Shown here: piece by piece, positions 8,542-16,937 of the stretch
How the letters are laid out: every line of letters starts with the position of its first letter
Position numbering within the stretch: position 1 is the first letter of the stretch
Source of the DNA: Cloacibacterium rupense
GTDB lineage: Bacteria > Bacteroidota > Bacteroidia > Flavobacteriales > Weeksellaceae
Length of the DNA: 64,000 bases
NCBI RefSeq assembly: GCF_014645495.1
Contig: NZ_BMLV01000001.1
Span: 810,410 to 874,409 of the forward strand
Direction of reading: 5' to 3'
The notes under the pieces: model-generated
What the model was told of the DNA's origin: nothing
What the model saw: the letters and a program-made list of their open reading frames with translations, nothing else
Databases searched by the model: none
Position numbers and translations under genes: made by a program

Positions 8542-11206
8542 TATAGAATTATTTGTAATCATTATGCTTTATTTGGCGCTTCTTTTCTTCATTGCTTTTT
8601 GGGCAGAGAAGAAAAAAAGTAATTTTTGGGCAAATAATCCTTATGTTTATTCATTATCTCTTGCGGTTTATTGCACCGCTTGGACGTATTATGGGAGCAT
8701 AGGTGTAGCGGCTAACCAAGGATTAGAATATCTTGCCATCTACATTGGCCCTATCATCATTATTCCTGCTTGGATTGTCATTAATTCTAAAATTATTAGA
8801 ATATCAAGAGTGAACAAAATAAGTTCTATTGCAGATTTTATTTCGTTGAGATACGGCAACAGCAGATCCTTCGGAGCTATTATTTCCGTGGTGTGTATTT
8901 TGGCGATTATACCTTATATTGGTCTTCAGATTAAAGCCATATCAGACACTTTTCACTTGGTTACCAAATCAGAAAACCCAAGTAATATTTTTACAGATAC
9001 GGCAACTTATGTAGTGCTTTTAATTGCTATTTTTTCATCTTATTACGGCACTAGATATGTAGATGCATCAGAAAAAAGATTAGGAATTATCTCTGCGGTT
9101 GCGGTAGAAAGCTTCCTTAAGCTTATCTTTTTTGCCATTCTTGGGATTTTCGTAACCTACGGAATTTTCAATGGTTTTGATGATATTTATGAAAAAGCTA
9201 AGAATCTACCAGATTTCACCCAAAGAAATTCATTTAACGGTCTTGAAGGAAGTTTCAATTGGATGCTTACTTCTATGTTATCTATGACCGCTATTTTTTT
9301 ATTACCAAGACAGTTCCACACGACCATTATAGAAAACCGAAAAGAAAATCATTTGAAAACTGCAATTTGGGTATTTCCTTTATACTTATTGATTTTCAAT
9401 TTATTTGTATTCCCGATTGCGTGGGGAGGCAAAATTTTATTTCTTGGGCAAAATCTAAATCCAGAACTTTTCCCTATTCTTATTCCTCAAAAATTCGGAA
9501 GTATTTTAATCTCAGTCATTGTGTTTTTAGGAGGATTAAGTGCCAGTATATCTATGATTATTATTTCTAGCGTTACACTGTCTATTATGCTATCAAACAA
9601 CGTAATCATTCCGTACGGTTGGATAGATACTTTCAAAACAAAAAATGATACTTTTAACAATAAGAATATTGTAAACATCAGAAAAGTAAGTATTTTTTTA
9701 CTCATTATAACAGCATTTGTTTTTTACAAATATTTAATTCTAGAATCATCGCTTTTTTCTGTTGGTTTGGTTTCATTTGTATTGATTGCACAGCTTGCGC
9801 CTTCATTTTTCGGAGCTATTTTTTGGAGAAGAGGCACCTATACAGGAGCGGTAATTGGTCTTATTTTAGGAATTTTAATATGCTATATCAACCTTATTAT
9901 TCCTCAGTATTTAAAGGCTATCAATCCAGAATTGGCAATCAATCAATATAGAATTTTACAATTTTTCAAAATTCCATATTTAGAAACTATTCCACAGGTT
10001 TTCTTTTGGAGTTTATTGGCAAATGCTACTGTTTTCACCATTATTTCTGTAAGTTCTAAAGGAAACTATAGAGAAAGAAACTATGCCGAAATCTATGTAG
10101 ATATCAATAGATACATCCAAAATCACGAAGGCGCATACATCTGGAAAGGTAAAGCCAATGTGTCTGACATTAGAAAAATTTTAGTAAGATTTTTGGGGGA
10201 TAAAAAGACGAAGCAAGCCCTCAAAATTTTTAATCTAAAATATAATATTGATGATGAAAACGACACTGCAGATTCTAGATTCATCAAATTTTCTGAAAAC
10301 CTTCTCTCAGGAAGAATAGGTACAGCTTCTGCTAAAATTTTGATTGAAGGTGTAACCAAAGAAGACAAAATTTCTCTTCCTGAAGTTCTTAAAATTCTAG
10401 AAGAAAGTAAAGAAAACATTACCCTAAACAGAAAGCTTACCGAACAATCTAAACAACTGAGAAGACTCTCTGAAGACTTACAAATTGCCAATTACAGCTT
10501 AATTGAAAAAGACAAGCAAAAAGATGATTTCTTAGATTCTGTTACCCACGAACTAAGAACGCCTATTACCGCCATAAGAGCTGCTGGAGAAATCTTGCTA
10601 GATGATGATGACATACCTACCGAAATTAAAAAAGATTTTCTAGAAAATATTATTTCTGAGTCCGATAGATTAAATGAAATCATCAATGACATTCTTTACC
10701 TAGACAAACTAGAATCTGGAACGATACAACTTAACATTAATAAAAACAATATTATAGAAACCTATCACAAGGCTTTGAAACCAATTTATCATCTTTTTCA
10801 TCAAAAAAACATTCATCATTCTGAAATCAATCTATTAAATGACAATGAATTCTATTATGATGAAGCCAGAATTATTCAAGTATTCCAAAACATCTTAGGA
10901 AATGCCTATAAATTCACAGAAGAAGGTGGAATGATACAAGTGAAATTTCAAGAAAAAGATAATCTCTTGAAAATTGGAATTTTCAATACAGGAAAAAAAA
11001 TACCCGAAGAAGATATAGAACTTATTTTTGATAAATTTTATCAATCAAAACATCAAAATATTAGAAAACCAGTTGGTACAGGACTGGGATTGGCGATTTG
11101 TAAAAAAATTATAGACGCACACCAAGGAAAAATCTACGCAGAAAACAAAGAAATAGGCGTAACGATTAACATATTAATGAATAATGACAAAAATGAAGCA
11201 GTATGA
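8534..11206 (+). CDS. SLC5 (sodium:solute symporter)-STAC-histidine kinase fusion, CbrA-like
   Basis: 890 residues. Residues about 1-510 form a many-helix sodium:solute symporter fold (SISMIIISSVTLSIMLSNN lies in the core). Residues about 520-625 look like the STAC linker known from CbrA, followed by a coiled coil. The DHp box FLDSVTHELRTPITA has the phospho-acceptor His672; the ATPase domain has FQNILGNAYKF (N box) and VGTGLGLAICKKII (G2 box). It is a membrane sensor that may report substrate flux or availability. It overlaps its receiver gene by 4 nt (ATGA) and lies directly upstream of two acyl-CoA synthetases, so short-chain acids are the most likely signal. This is inference; CbrA itself senses other cues. 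Confidence 0.9.
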   Translation: MNNIELFVIIMLYLALLFFIAFWAEKKKSNFWANNPYVYSLSLAVYCTAWTYYGSIGVAANQGLEYLAIYIGPIIIIPAWIVINSKIIRISRVNKISSIADFISLRYGNSRSFGAIISVVCILAIIPYIGLQIKAISDTFHLVTKSENPSNIFTDTATYVVLLIAIFSSYYGTRYVDASEKRLGIISAVAVESFLKLIFFAILGIFVTYGIFNGFDDIYEKAKNLPDFTQRNSFNGLEGSFNWMLTSMLSMTAIFLLPRQFHTTIIENRKENHLKTAIWVFPLYLLIFNLFVFPIAWGGKILFLGQNLNPELFPILIPQKFGSILISVIVFLGGLSASISMIIISSVTLSIMLSNNVIIPYGWIDTFKTKNDTFNNKNIVNIRKVSIFLLIITAFVFYKYLILESSLFSVGLVSFVLIAQLAPSFFGAIFWRRGTYTGAVIGLILGILICYINLIIPQYLKAINPELAINQYRILQFFKIPYLETIPQVFFWSLLANATVFTIISVSSKGNYRERNYAEIYVDINRYIQNHEGAYIWKGKANVSDIRKILVRFLGDKKTKQALKIFNLKYNIDDENDTADSRFIKFSENLLSGRIGTASAKILIEGVTKEDKISLPEVLKILEESKENITLNRKLTEQSKQLRRLSEDLQIANYSLIEKDKQKDDFLDSVTHELRTPITAIRAAGEILLDDDDIPTEIKKDFLENIISESDRLNEIINDILYLDKLESGTIQLNINKNNIIETYHKALKPIYHLFHQKNIHHSEINLLNDNEFYYDEARIIQVFQNILGNAYKFTEEGGMIQVKFQEKDNLLKIGIFNTGKKIPEEDIELIFDKFYQSKHQNIRKPVGTGLGLAICKKIIDAHQGKIYAENKEIGVTINILMNNDKNEAV

Positions 11207-11568
11207 GAAAAATTTTAATTGCAGACGATGAACACAAAATTGTGATGACGCTAGAGTACACTTTTAGAAAAAACGGCTACGAAGTTTTTATCGCAAGAGA
11301 TGGCTCAGAAGTTTTAGAACTTCTGAAAGAAGAAACCCCTGATATCATTCTACTAGATATTATGATGCCCAATGTAGATGGTTACACGACAATACAAGAA
11401 ATAAAAAAACAAGAAAAACTGAAAGAATGTAAAGTGGTTTTCCTTTCTGCCAAAACCAATCCTGCAGATATAGAAAAAGGATTGAGCTTGGGAGCAGACG
11501 CATACGTTACCAAACCTTATTCCATCAAAAAACTAATCCAACAGATAGATGAACTCTTAGAAACTTAA
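11203..11568 (+). CDS. Stand-alone response regulator receiver
   Basis: 121 residues, a receiver domain only. Acidic pocket Asp8-Asp9, phospho-acceptor Asp52 (IILLDIMMPNVDGY), switch Ser82 and Lys104 (TKPYS) are all present. There is no DNA-binding output domain, so it must act by protein contact or pass the phosphate on. Start codon overlaps the kinase stop (ATGA), so the pair is translationally coupled. How it would reach transcription of the downstream synthetases is unknown; the InsA-like DNA-binding protein at 4531 is one possible partner. Confidence 0.92.
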   Translation: MRKILIADDEHKIVMTLEYTFRKNGYEVFIARDGSEVLELLKEETPDIILLDIMMPNVDGYTTIQEIKKQEKLKECKVVFLSAKTNPADIEKGLSLGADAYVTKPYSIKKLIQQIDELLET

Positions 11569-11603
11569 CAATCATTTACATATTAACCTAAAACACCTAC
11601 ACA

Positions 11604-13496
11604 ATGAAAGCGCATAAAATGTTCCTCAATAGTATTGAAAACAAGGAACTATTTTGGGCAGAACAAGCCGAAAAAATTCAATGGTTCAAAAAACCTCAAA
11701 ATATTCTCTCTGAAGGAGAACACAACTACCCTATCTGGTTTGCTGATGGCGAGCTTAATGCTTGTTATATCGCCGTAGATAAACACGTAGAAGACGGATA
11801 TGGAGACCAAGTAGCCTATATTTATGATTCTCCGGTTACAGAAACCATCCAGAAAATCACCTTCAAAGAATTGCAAGAAAACGTCTCGAAATTTGCTGGA
11901 GGTTTACAATCTCTAGGTCTTAAAAAAGGAGACACGGCTATTATTTATATGCCAATGATTCCTCAGGCTGCGTATGCTATGCTAGCTTGTGCCAGATTAG
12001 GTATTACACATTCTGTAGTTTTCGGAGGTTTTGCACCTCACGAATTGGCCATTAGAATAGATGATTGTAACCCAAAAGTACTCATCACTGCTAGCGCTGG
12101 TGTAGAAGTTAAAAAAAGAGTTCCATATCTTCCTTTTGTAAAAGAAGCATATGAAATGTCTGCTCATAAACCCGAAAATATAGTGGTTTTTGACCGCCAA
12201 CTTTGGGGTAATAAAGTAGATTGGGAAAACGAACCTCAACTCACCAATTTTCAAGAATTGTTAGAAAAATCAGAATATGTAGATTGCGTTCCTGTAGCTT
12301 CTACGCATCCTTTGTACATTCTTTATACTTCTGGTACTACGGGCAAACCGAAAGGAGTAATTCGTGATACTGGTGGATACGCTACTGCTCTTAAATTTTC
12401 TATGAAAAATATATATGGAGTAAATGAAGGCGAAGTTTTTTGGGCTGCTTCAGATATTGGTTGGGTAGTTGGTCATAGTTTTATCATTTATGGTCCACTT
12501 TTCAATAGAAATACTTCTATCATTTACGAAGGAAAACCAATTATGACTCCAGATGCTGGTACTACTTGGCGCGTTATAGAACAGCACAAAGTTTCTGTAA
12601 TGTTTACCGCTCCTACTGCAATTAGAGCCATAAAAAAAGAAGATCCAAATGGTGAATTAATTAAAAAATATGATATTTCTAGCCTTAGAACTCAATTTTT
12701 AGCTGGCGAAAGATGTGATGTAGCCACACTAGATTGGTACGAAGAAAAAGTAGGAATTACACCTATTGACCATTGGTGGCAAACAGAATCTGGCTGGCCA
12801 ATGCTATCTCTAATGCCAGGTGTAGAAACTGCCGAAATAAAACGCGCATCAGCAGGAAAACCAGTTCCGGGATATGATATTAAAATTTTTGACGAAGAAG
12901 GTTATGAACTAGAACCACACCACGAAGGTTATTTGGTGATAAAACTTCCGCTTCCTCCAGGTGCTTTACTAGGAATTTGGGGAGATTATGAAAGATTTCA
13001 TTACGGATATTTGGCAAAATTCCCGGGTTATTATTTCTCTGGTGATGGCGCTATTAAAGATGAAGAAGGTTATGTTTTCATTTCGGGAAGAGTAGATGAT
13101 ATCATTAATGTAGCTGGTCACAGGTTATCTACCGCAGAAATGGAAGAAGCAGTTTCTGGGCACAAAGATGTAGCAGAATGCTGTGTAGTAGGTATAGATG
13201 ATGATTTAAAAGGTCAAATTCCTTTCGGATTGGCAGTTCTAAAATCTGGAGTTGAAATTACAGAAGAAAATCTAGAAAAAGAAGTGGTAGCATTGGTAAG
13301 AGAAAAAATAGGTGCTGTAGCTTGCCTCAGAAATATTGTTGTGGTAAAAAGATTACCAAAAACCAGAAGCGGAAAAATATTGAGAAAACTCATCAGAACA
13401 ATGCTAGATGGTAAAGAGTTCCAAATTCCTTCTACCATAGATGACGAAACAATTATTACAGAATTAGAAGAAAAATTTTTAGAATACCGAAAATAA
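11604..13496 (+). CDS. Acyl-CoA synthetase, propionate-CoA ligase (PrpE/ACSS3) type
   Basis: 630 residues, the family length. It activates a short-chain acid with ATP to an acyl-adenylate and then the CoA ester. Core motifs: LYTSGTTGKPKGV (P loop), DIGWVVGHSF, DHWWQTESGWP, and the C-terminal PKTRSGKILRKLIR with the conserved catalytic lysine. WWQTESGWP and LAGERCD are closer to PrpE/ACSS3 than to the acetate enzyme encoded next door, so propionate is the best guess. It lies 35 nt after the receiver gene and 27 nt before acs, so it is probably in one operon. Confidence 0.85.
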   Translation: MKAHKMFLNSIENKELFWAEQAEKIQWFKKPQNILSEGEHNYPIWFADGELNACYIAVDKHVEDGYGDQVAYIYDSPVTETIQKITFKELQENVSKFAGGLQSLGLKKGDTAIIYMPMIPQAAYAMLACARLGITHSVVFGGFAPHELAIRIDDCNPKVLITASAGVEVKKRVPYLPFVKEAYEMSAHKPENIVVFDRQLWGNKVDWENEPQLTNFQELLEKSEYVDCVPVASTHPLYILYTSGTTGKPKGVIRDTGGYATALKFSMKNIYGVNEGEVFWAASDIGWVVGHSFIIYGPLFNRNTSIIYEGKPIMTPDAGTTWRVIEQHKVSVMFTAPTAIRAIKKEDPNGELIKKYDISSLRTQFLAGERCDVATLDWYEEKVGITPIDHWWQTESGWPMLSLMPGVETAEIKRASAGKPVPGYDIKIFDEEGYELEPHHEGYLVIKLPLPPGALLGIWGDYERFHYGYLAKFPGYYFSGDGAIKDEEGYVFISGRVDDIINVAGHRLSTAEMEEAVSGHKDVAECCVVGIDDDLKGQIPFGLAVLKSGVEITEENLEKEVVALVREKIGAVACLRNIVVVKRLPKTRSGKILRKLIRTMLDGKEFQIPSTIDDETIITELEEKFLEYRK

Positions 13497-13523
13497 ATTG
13501 AATTTAAAAATATAAAAATAATT

Positions 13524-15431
13524 ATGAAAAATTACGTAATAGACAATCTACCAGACTATTTTAAACAATACAAAAAATCCATCAAAGACCCAAAAAAATT
13601 CTGGGACAAAATAGCTGATGAAAATTTTGTATGGTATCAAAGGTGGAACAAAGTAGTAAAATTCGATATGGAAGAAGCCAAAATCGAATGGTTTAAAGGG
13701 GCTAAACTCAATATTACTAAAAACTGTCTAGACAGACACCTTAACTTAAGAGGTGATAAAACTGCAATCATTTGGGAACCTAATAATCCTAATGAAGAAG
13801 CACAGCATATTTCTTATAAAGAACTCCACGAAAGAGTTTGCAAAATGGCAAATGTACTTACAGAATTGGGCATCAAAAAAGGGGATAGAGTTTGTATTTA
13901 TCTTCCTATGATCCCAGAATTGGCAGTTACGATGTTGGCTTGTGCCAAAATGGGAGCCGTGCATTCAGTAATTTTTGCAGGATTTTCTGCTTCTGCGGTT
14001 GCTTCTAGAGTAAATGATTGCGAAGCGAAAATGATAATCACTTCAGACGGAAGCTACAGAGGAAATAAAGCCATAGACTTAAAAGGAATTATAGACGAAG
14101 CTGCTGAAAAATGCCCAACTGTAGAAAAAGTTTTAGTGGTAAAAAGAACCAATACTGAAATCAAAATTAAAGAAGGTAGAGATTTCTTGTTAGATGATTT
14201 CTATCCTAAAGCTTCTGCTGATTTTGTAACCAAAATTATGGATGCCGAAGATCCATTATTTATCTTATACACATCTGGTTCAACTGGTAAACCCAAAGGA
14301 ATGCTTCACACTACAGCTGGCTATATGGTTTACACGGCTTACACCTTCAAGAATGTATTCAATTATAGAGAAAATGACATCTATTGGTGTACTGCAGATA
14401 TTGGTTGGATTACTGGTCATTCTTATATTCTGTACGGACCACTTTTAAACGGAGCAACTACTGTAATTTTTGAAGGAGTGCCAACTTATCCTGAACCTGA
14501 TAGATTCTGGGCTGTGATAGAAAAACATAAAGTTAACCAATTCTACACTGCACCTACTGCTATTCGTTCTTTGGCTAAAGAATCTTCAGAATGGGTAGAA
14601 AAACATGATTTATCTAGCCTTAGAGTCATAGGTTCTGTAGGTGAACCAATTAATGATGAAGCTTGGCATTGGTATAACGACCACGTTGGTAAGAAAAAAA
14701 GCCCAATTGTAGATACTTGGTGGCAAACCGAAACTGGTGGAATTATGATTTCTCCGCTTCCATTTGTTACGCCTACTAAACCTACTTATGCTACGCTTCC
14801 ATTGCCAGGAATTCAGCCCGTTTTAATGGATGAGAAGCGTAACGAAATTACAGGAAACCAAGTAGATGGTGCTCTTTGCATCAGATTTCCTTGGCCAGGA
14901 ATTGCTAGAACCATTTGGGGAGACCACCAAAGATATAAAGAAACTTATTTCACGGCATTTCCGGGTAAATATTTTACAGGAGATGGCGCTCTAAGAGATG
15001 AAGTAGGCTACTACAGAATTACAGGTAGAATGGATGATGTAATCATTGTTTCTGGTCACAATCTAGGAACTGCGCCTATAGAAGACAGTATCAACTTGCA
15101 CCCAGCAGTAGCAGAATCTGCGATTGTAGGATTCCCACATGATATTAAGGGTAATGCACTTTATGGTTTCGTCATTCTAAAAGAATCTGGCGAAGACCGA
15201 GATAAAGAAAATTTGAAAAAAGAAATCAATATGCTGATTTCTGATACCATAGGTCCTATTGCTAAATTAGATAAAATACAGTTTGTTTCTGGATTGCCAA
15301 AAACACGTTCTGGTAAAATTATGCGTAGAATTTTAAGAAAAATTGCAGAAGGAGATTTCAGTAATTTCGGAGATACTACTACGCTTCTAAACCCTGAAAT
15401 TGTAGATGAAATTAAAAATGAAAGAATCTAA
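13524..15431 (+). CDS. acs: Acetyl-CoA synthetase
   Basis: 635 residues. AMP-forming acetate activation, cytoplasmic. Motifs: LYTSGSTGKPKGML, DIGWITGHSYILYGPL, DTWWQTETGGIMISP, and PKTRSGKIMRRILRKIA with the catalytic lysine that is acetylated in many bacteria. The N-terminal acetyl-CoA synthetase extension (WDKIADENFVWYQRWNKVVKF) is present. It is the last gene of the block and is followed by a strong terminator. Confidence 0.95.
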   Translation: MKNYVIDNLPDYFKQYKKSIKDPKKFWDKIADENFVWYQRWNKVVKFDMEEAKIEWFKGAKLNITKNCLDRHLNLRGDKTAIIWEPNNPNEEAQHISYKELHERVCKMANVLTELGIKKGDRVCIYLPMIPELAVTMLACAKMGAVHSVIFAGFSASAVASRVNDCEAKMIITSDGSYRGNKAIDLKGIIDEAAEKCPTVEKVLVVKRTNTEIKIKEGRDFLLDDFYPKASADFVTKIMDAEDPLFILYTSGSTGKPKGMLHTTAGYMVYTAYTFKNVFNYRENDIYWCTADIGWITGHSYILYGPLLNGATTVIFEGVPTYPEPDRFWAVIEKHKVNQFYTAPTAIRSLAKESSEWVEKHDLSSLRVIGSVGEPINDEAWHWYNDHVGKKKSPIVDTWWQTETGGIMISPLPFVTPTKPTYATLPLPGIQPVLMDEKRNEITGNQVDGALCIRFPWPGIARTIWGDHQRYKETYFTAFPGKYFTGDGALRDEVGYYRITGRMDDVIIVSGHNLGTAPIEDSINLHPAVAESAIVGFPHDIKGNALYGFVILKESGEDRDKENLKKEINMLISDTIGPIAKLDKIQFVSGLPKTRSGKIMRRILRKIAEGDFSNFGDTTTLLNPEIVDEIKNERI

Positions 15432-15460
15432 ATTATAAAATTGTTAATTTAAATTGATTG

Positions 15461-15488
15461 AAAACCTCACAAAAAGTGAGGTTTTTTT
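15461..15488 (+). terminator. Intrinsic terminator after acs
   Basis: AAAACCTCAC, loop AAAAA, GTGAGGTTTT (15461-15485), a perfect 10-bp stem followed by more T. It ends the acyl-CoA synthetase operon. Confidence 0.9.
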
Positions 15489-15507
15489 GTAAAAATCATC
15501 TAACAAA

Positions 15508-15535
15508 AAAACCAGCGAAAAAATCCGCTGGTTTT
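15508..15535 (-). terminator. Intrinsic terminator after susD-like gene
   Basis: AAAACCAGCG and CGCTGGTTTT form a perfect 10-bp stem with an 8-nt loop. On the minus strand a T run follows, 23 nt after the SusD stop. It faces the acs terminator. Confidence 0.85.
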
Positions 15536-15557
15536 AGTTTTTATATGGTTAATAATC

Positions 15558-16925
15558 TTAGTTATAACCAGGATTTTGAACCAATTTGGTGTTTACTTGC
15601 ATTTCTCTCAATGGAATTGGGAAAACTAGTTTGTCTGAATCCCAAGTCCAAGAACCTGTTCCTAAAACTCCTTTGGTACGCTTAATATCATGTACTAAAA
15701 ATCCTTCAAAGCCTAATTCTCTTCTTCTTTCTAGTAAAATATCGTTTAAAGTAACAGAACTAAGAGTAGATGCGCCAGACCTTGTTCTTACAAGATTTAC
15801 GTCATCACTTGGAGTAGCTCCTATAGAAGTTCCTTCTTTTAAATTAGCTTCTGCTCTTATCAAATACATTTCTGCTAATCTTACCACGTGAATATTACCA
15901 AATTGATTGATAAATTTACTTGTAAGTCTATCATCATAGATATTAAAATGAAAGAAAGATCTTCTAACATCAGCTGATTCAAAAAGTGCAGTATAACTAC
16001 TTCTTACAGCAATATCACCACCTCTACCACCATAAATATCATCTGCATAGAATAAATTTAAGTCATTAAATCCTGATTGAGATGTGATATGTAGAGCAAA
16101 AACATCTTCTGATGTATTTTCGTTGGTATTAAATGCTTTCGTATAATCAGAAACTAAAGAATAACCTCCGTTTTCTATAACATCATTGGCGAAATCTCTT
16201 GCATTTTTAGTATCTCCTTTTTGAAGATAAACTCTAGCTAAAAGTGCCTTAGCAGCATTCTTATCTGCATAATAAGAATTAGAAGTAGGCAATTTACTTA
16301 CCGCTTCGGTTAGGTCTTTTATGATTTGAGAATATACTTCTTCTACAGTATTTCTAGCTACATTAAGGTCTTTAGTAAAATCTACTTTGCTAGAAAGCAT
16401 AATAGGTACGGCAAGTTGAGTATTTGTTTTACCGGCTTCATATGTTTTACCATATAGTTTAACTAGTTCATAGTAGCTAAAAGCTCTTAAAAACTTAGCT
16501 TCCCCTTCAATTCTAGCTTTATCAGAAGCATCTGTAACTACTGCTAAATTATCTATAATAGTATTGGTTTGGAAAATTAGTTTATAAGCTGTAGCCCAAG
16601 TATTTTCTACATATGAATTGTCAGAAGTTATGGTTTTACCATTCATTTGTCTCAATTGAGAATATGTGCCGTACCAATTCACATAATTAGAACTGCTAAC
16701 GTTGTTCCCAAGAAGATCAGCATAAATCTGAGTTCTTCCACCTAACATATAGCTATCTAGTAATAGACCGTAACTACCTACCAATATATTCTGAATATTT
16801 TCTGGAGTAGAAACTGCTTTGTCTGTAGAAATACTTTGTGCTGGGTCTATATCTAATTCTTTGTCGCACGAATTCATCAAGAAAACGACTGAAAGACCTA
16901 ATAATAAATATTTTATATTTTTCAT
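15558..16925 (-). CDS. SusD/RagB-family outer-membrane nutrient-binding lipoprotein
   Basis: 455 residues. Lipoprotein signal with lipobox ending at Cys20 (FLMNSC), then KELDIDPAQSIST, the usual SusD start. TPR-like helices follow (AKFLRAFSYYELVKLYGKTY; AAKALLARVYLQKGDTKNARDFA), and the C-terminus has RLAEMYLIRAEANL and the closing NPGYN. SusD proteins form the lid over the SusC channel at the cell surface. Directly downstream of susC (12 nt). Substrate is inferred from the cyanophycinase and isoaspartyl peptidase genes at the start of the same operon. Confidence 0.95.
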   Translation of the reverse strand: MKNIKYLLLGLSVVFLMNSCDKELDIDPAQSISTDKAVSTPENIQNILVGSYGLLLDSYMLGGRTQIYADLLGNNVSSSNYVNWYGTYSQLRQMNGKTITSDNSYVENTWATAYKLIFQTNTIIDNLAVVTDASDKARIEGEAKFLRAFSYYELVKLYGKTYEAGKTNTQLAVPIMLSSKVDFTKDLNVARNTVEEVYSQIIKDLTEAVSKLPTSNSYYADKNAAKALLARVYLQKGDTKNARDFANDVIENGGYSLVSDYTKAFNTNENTSEDVFALHITSQSGFNDLNLFYADDIYGGRGGDIAVRSSYTALFESADVRRSFFHFNIYDDRLTSKFINQFGNIHVVRLAEMYLIRAEANLKEGTSIGATPSDDVNLVRTRSGASTLSSVTLNDILLERRRELGFEGFLVHDIKRTKGVLGTGSWTWDSDKLVFPIPLREMQVNTKLVQNPGYN

Positions 16926-16937
16926 TTTTTTTAAAAT

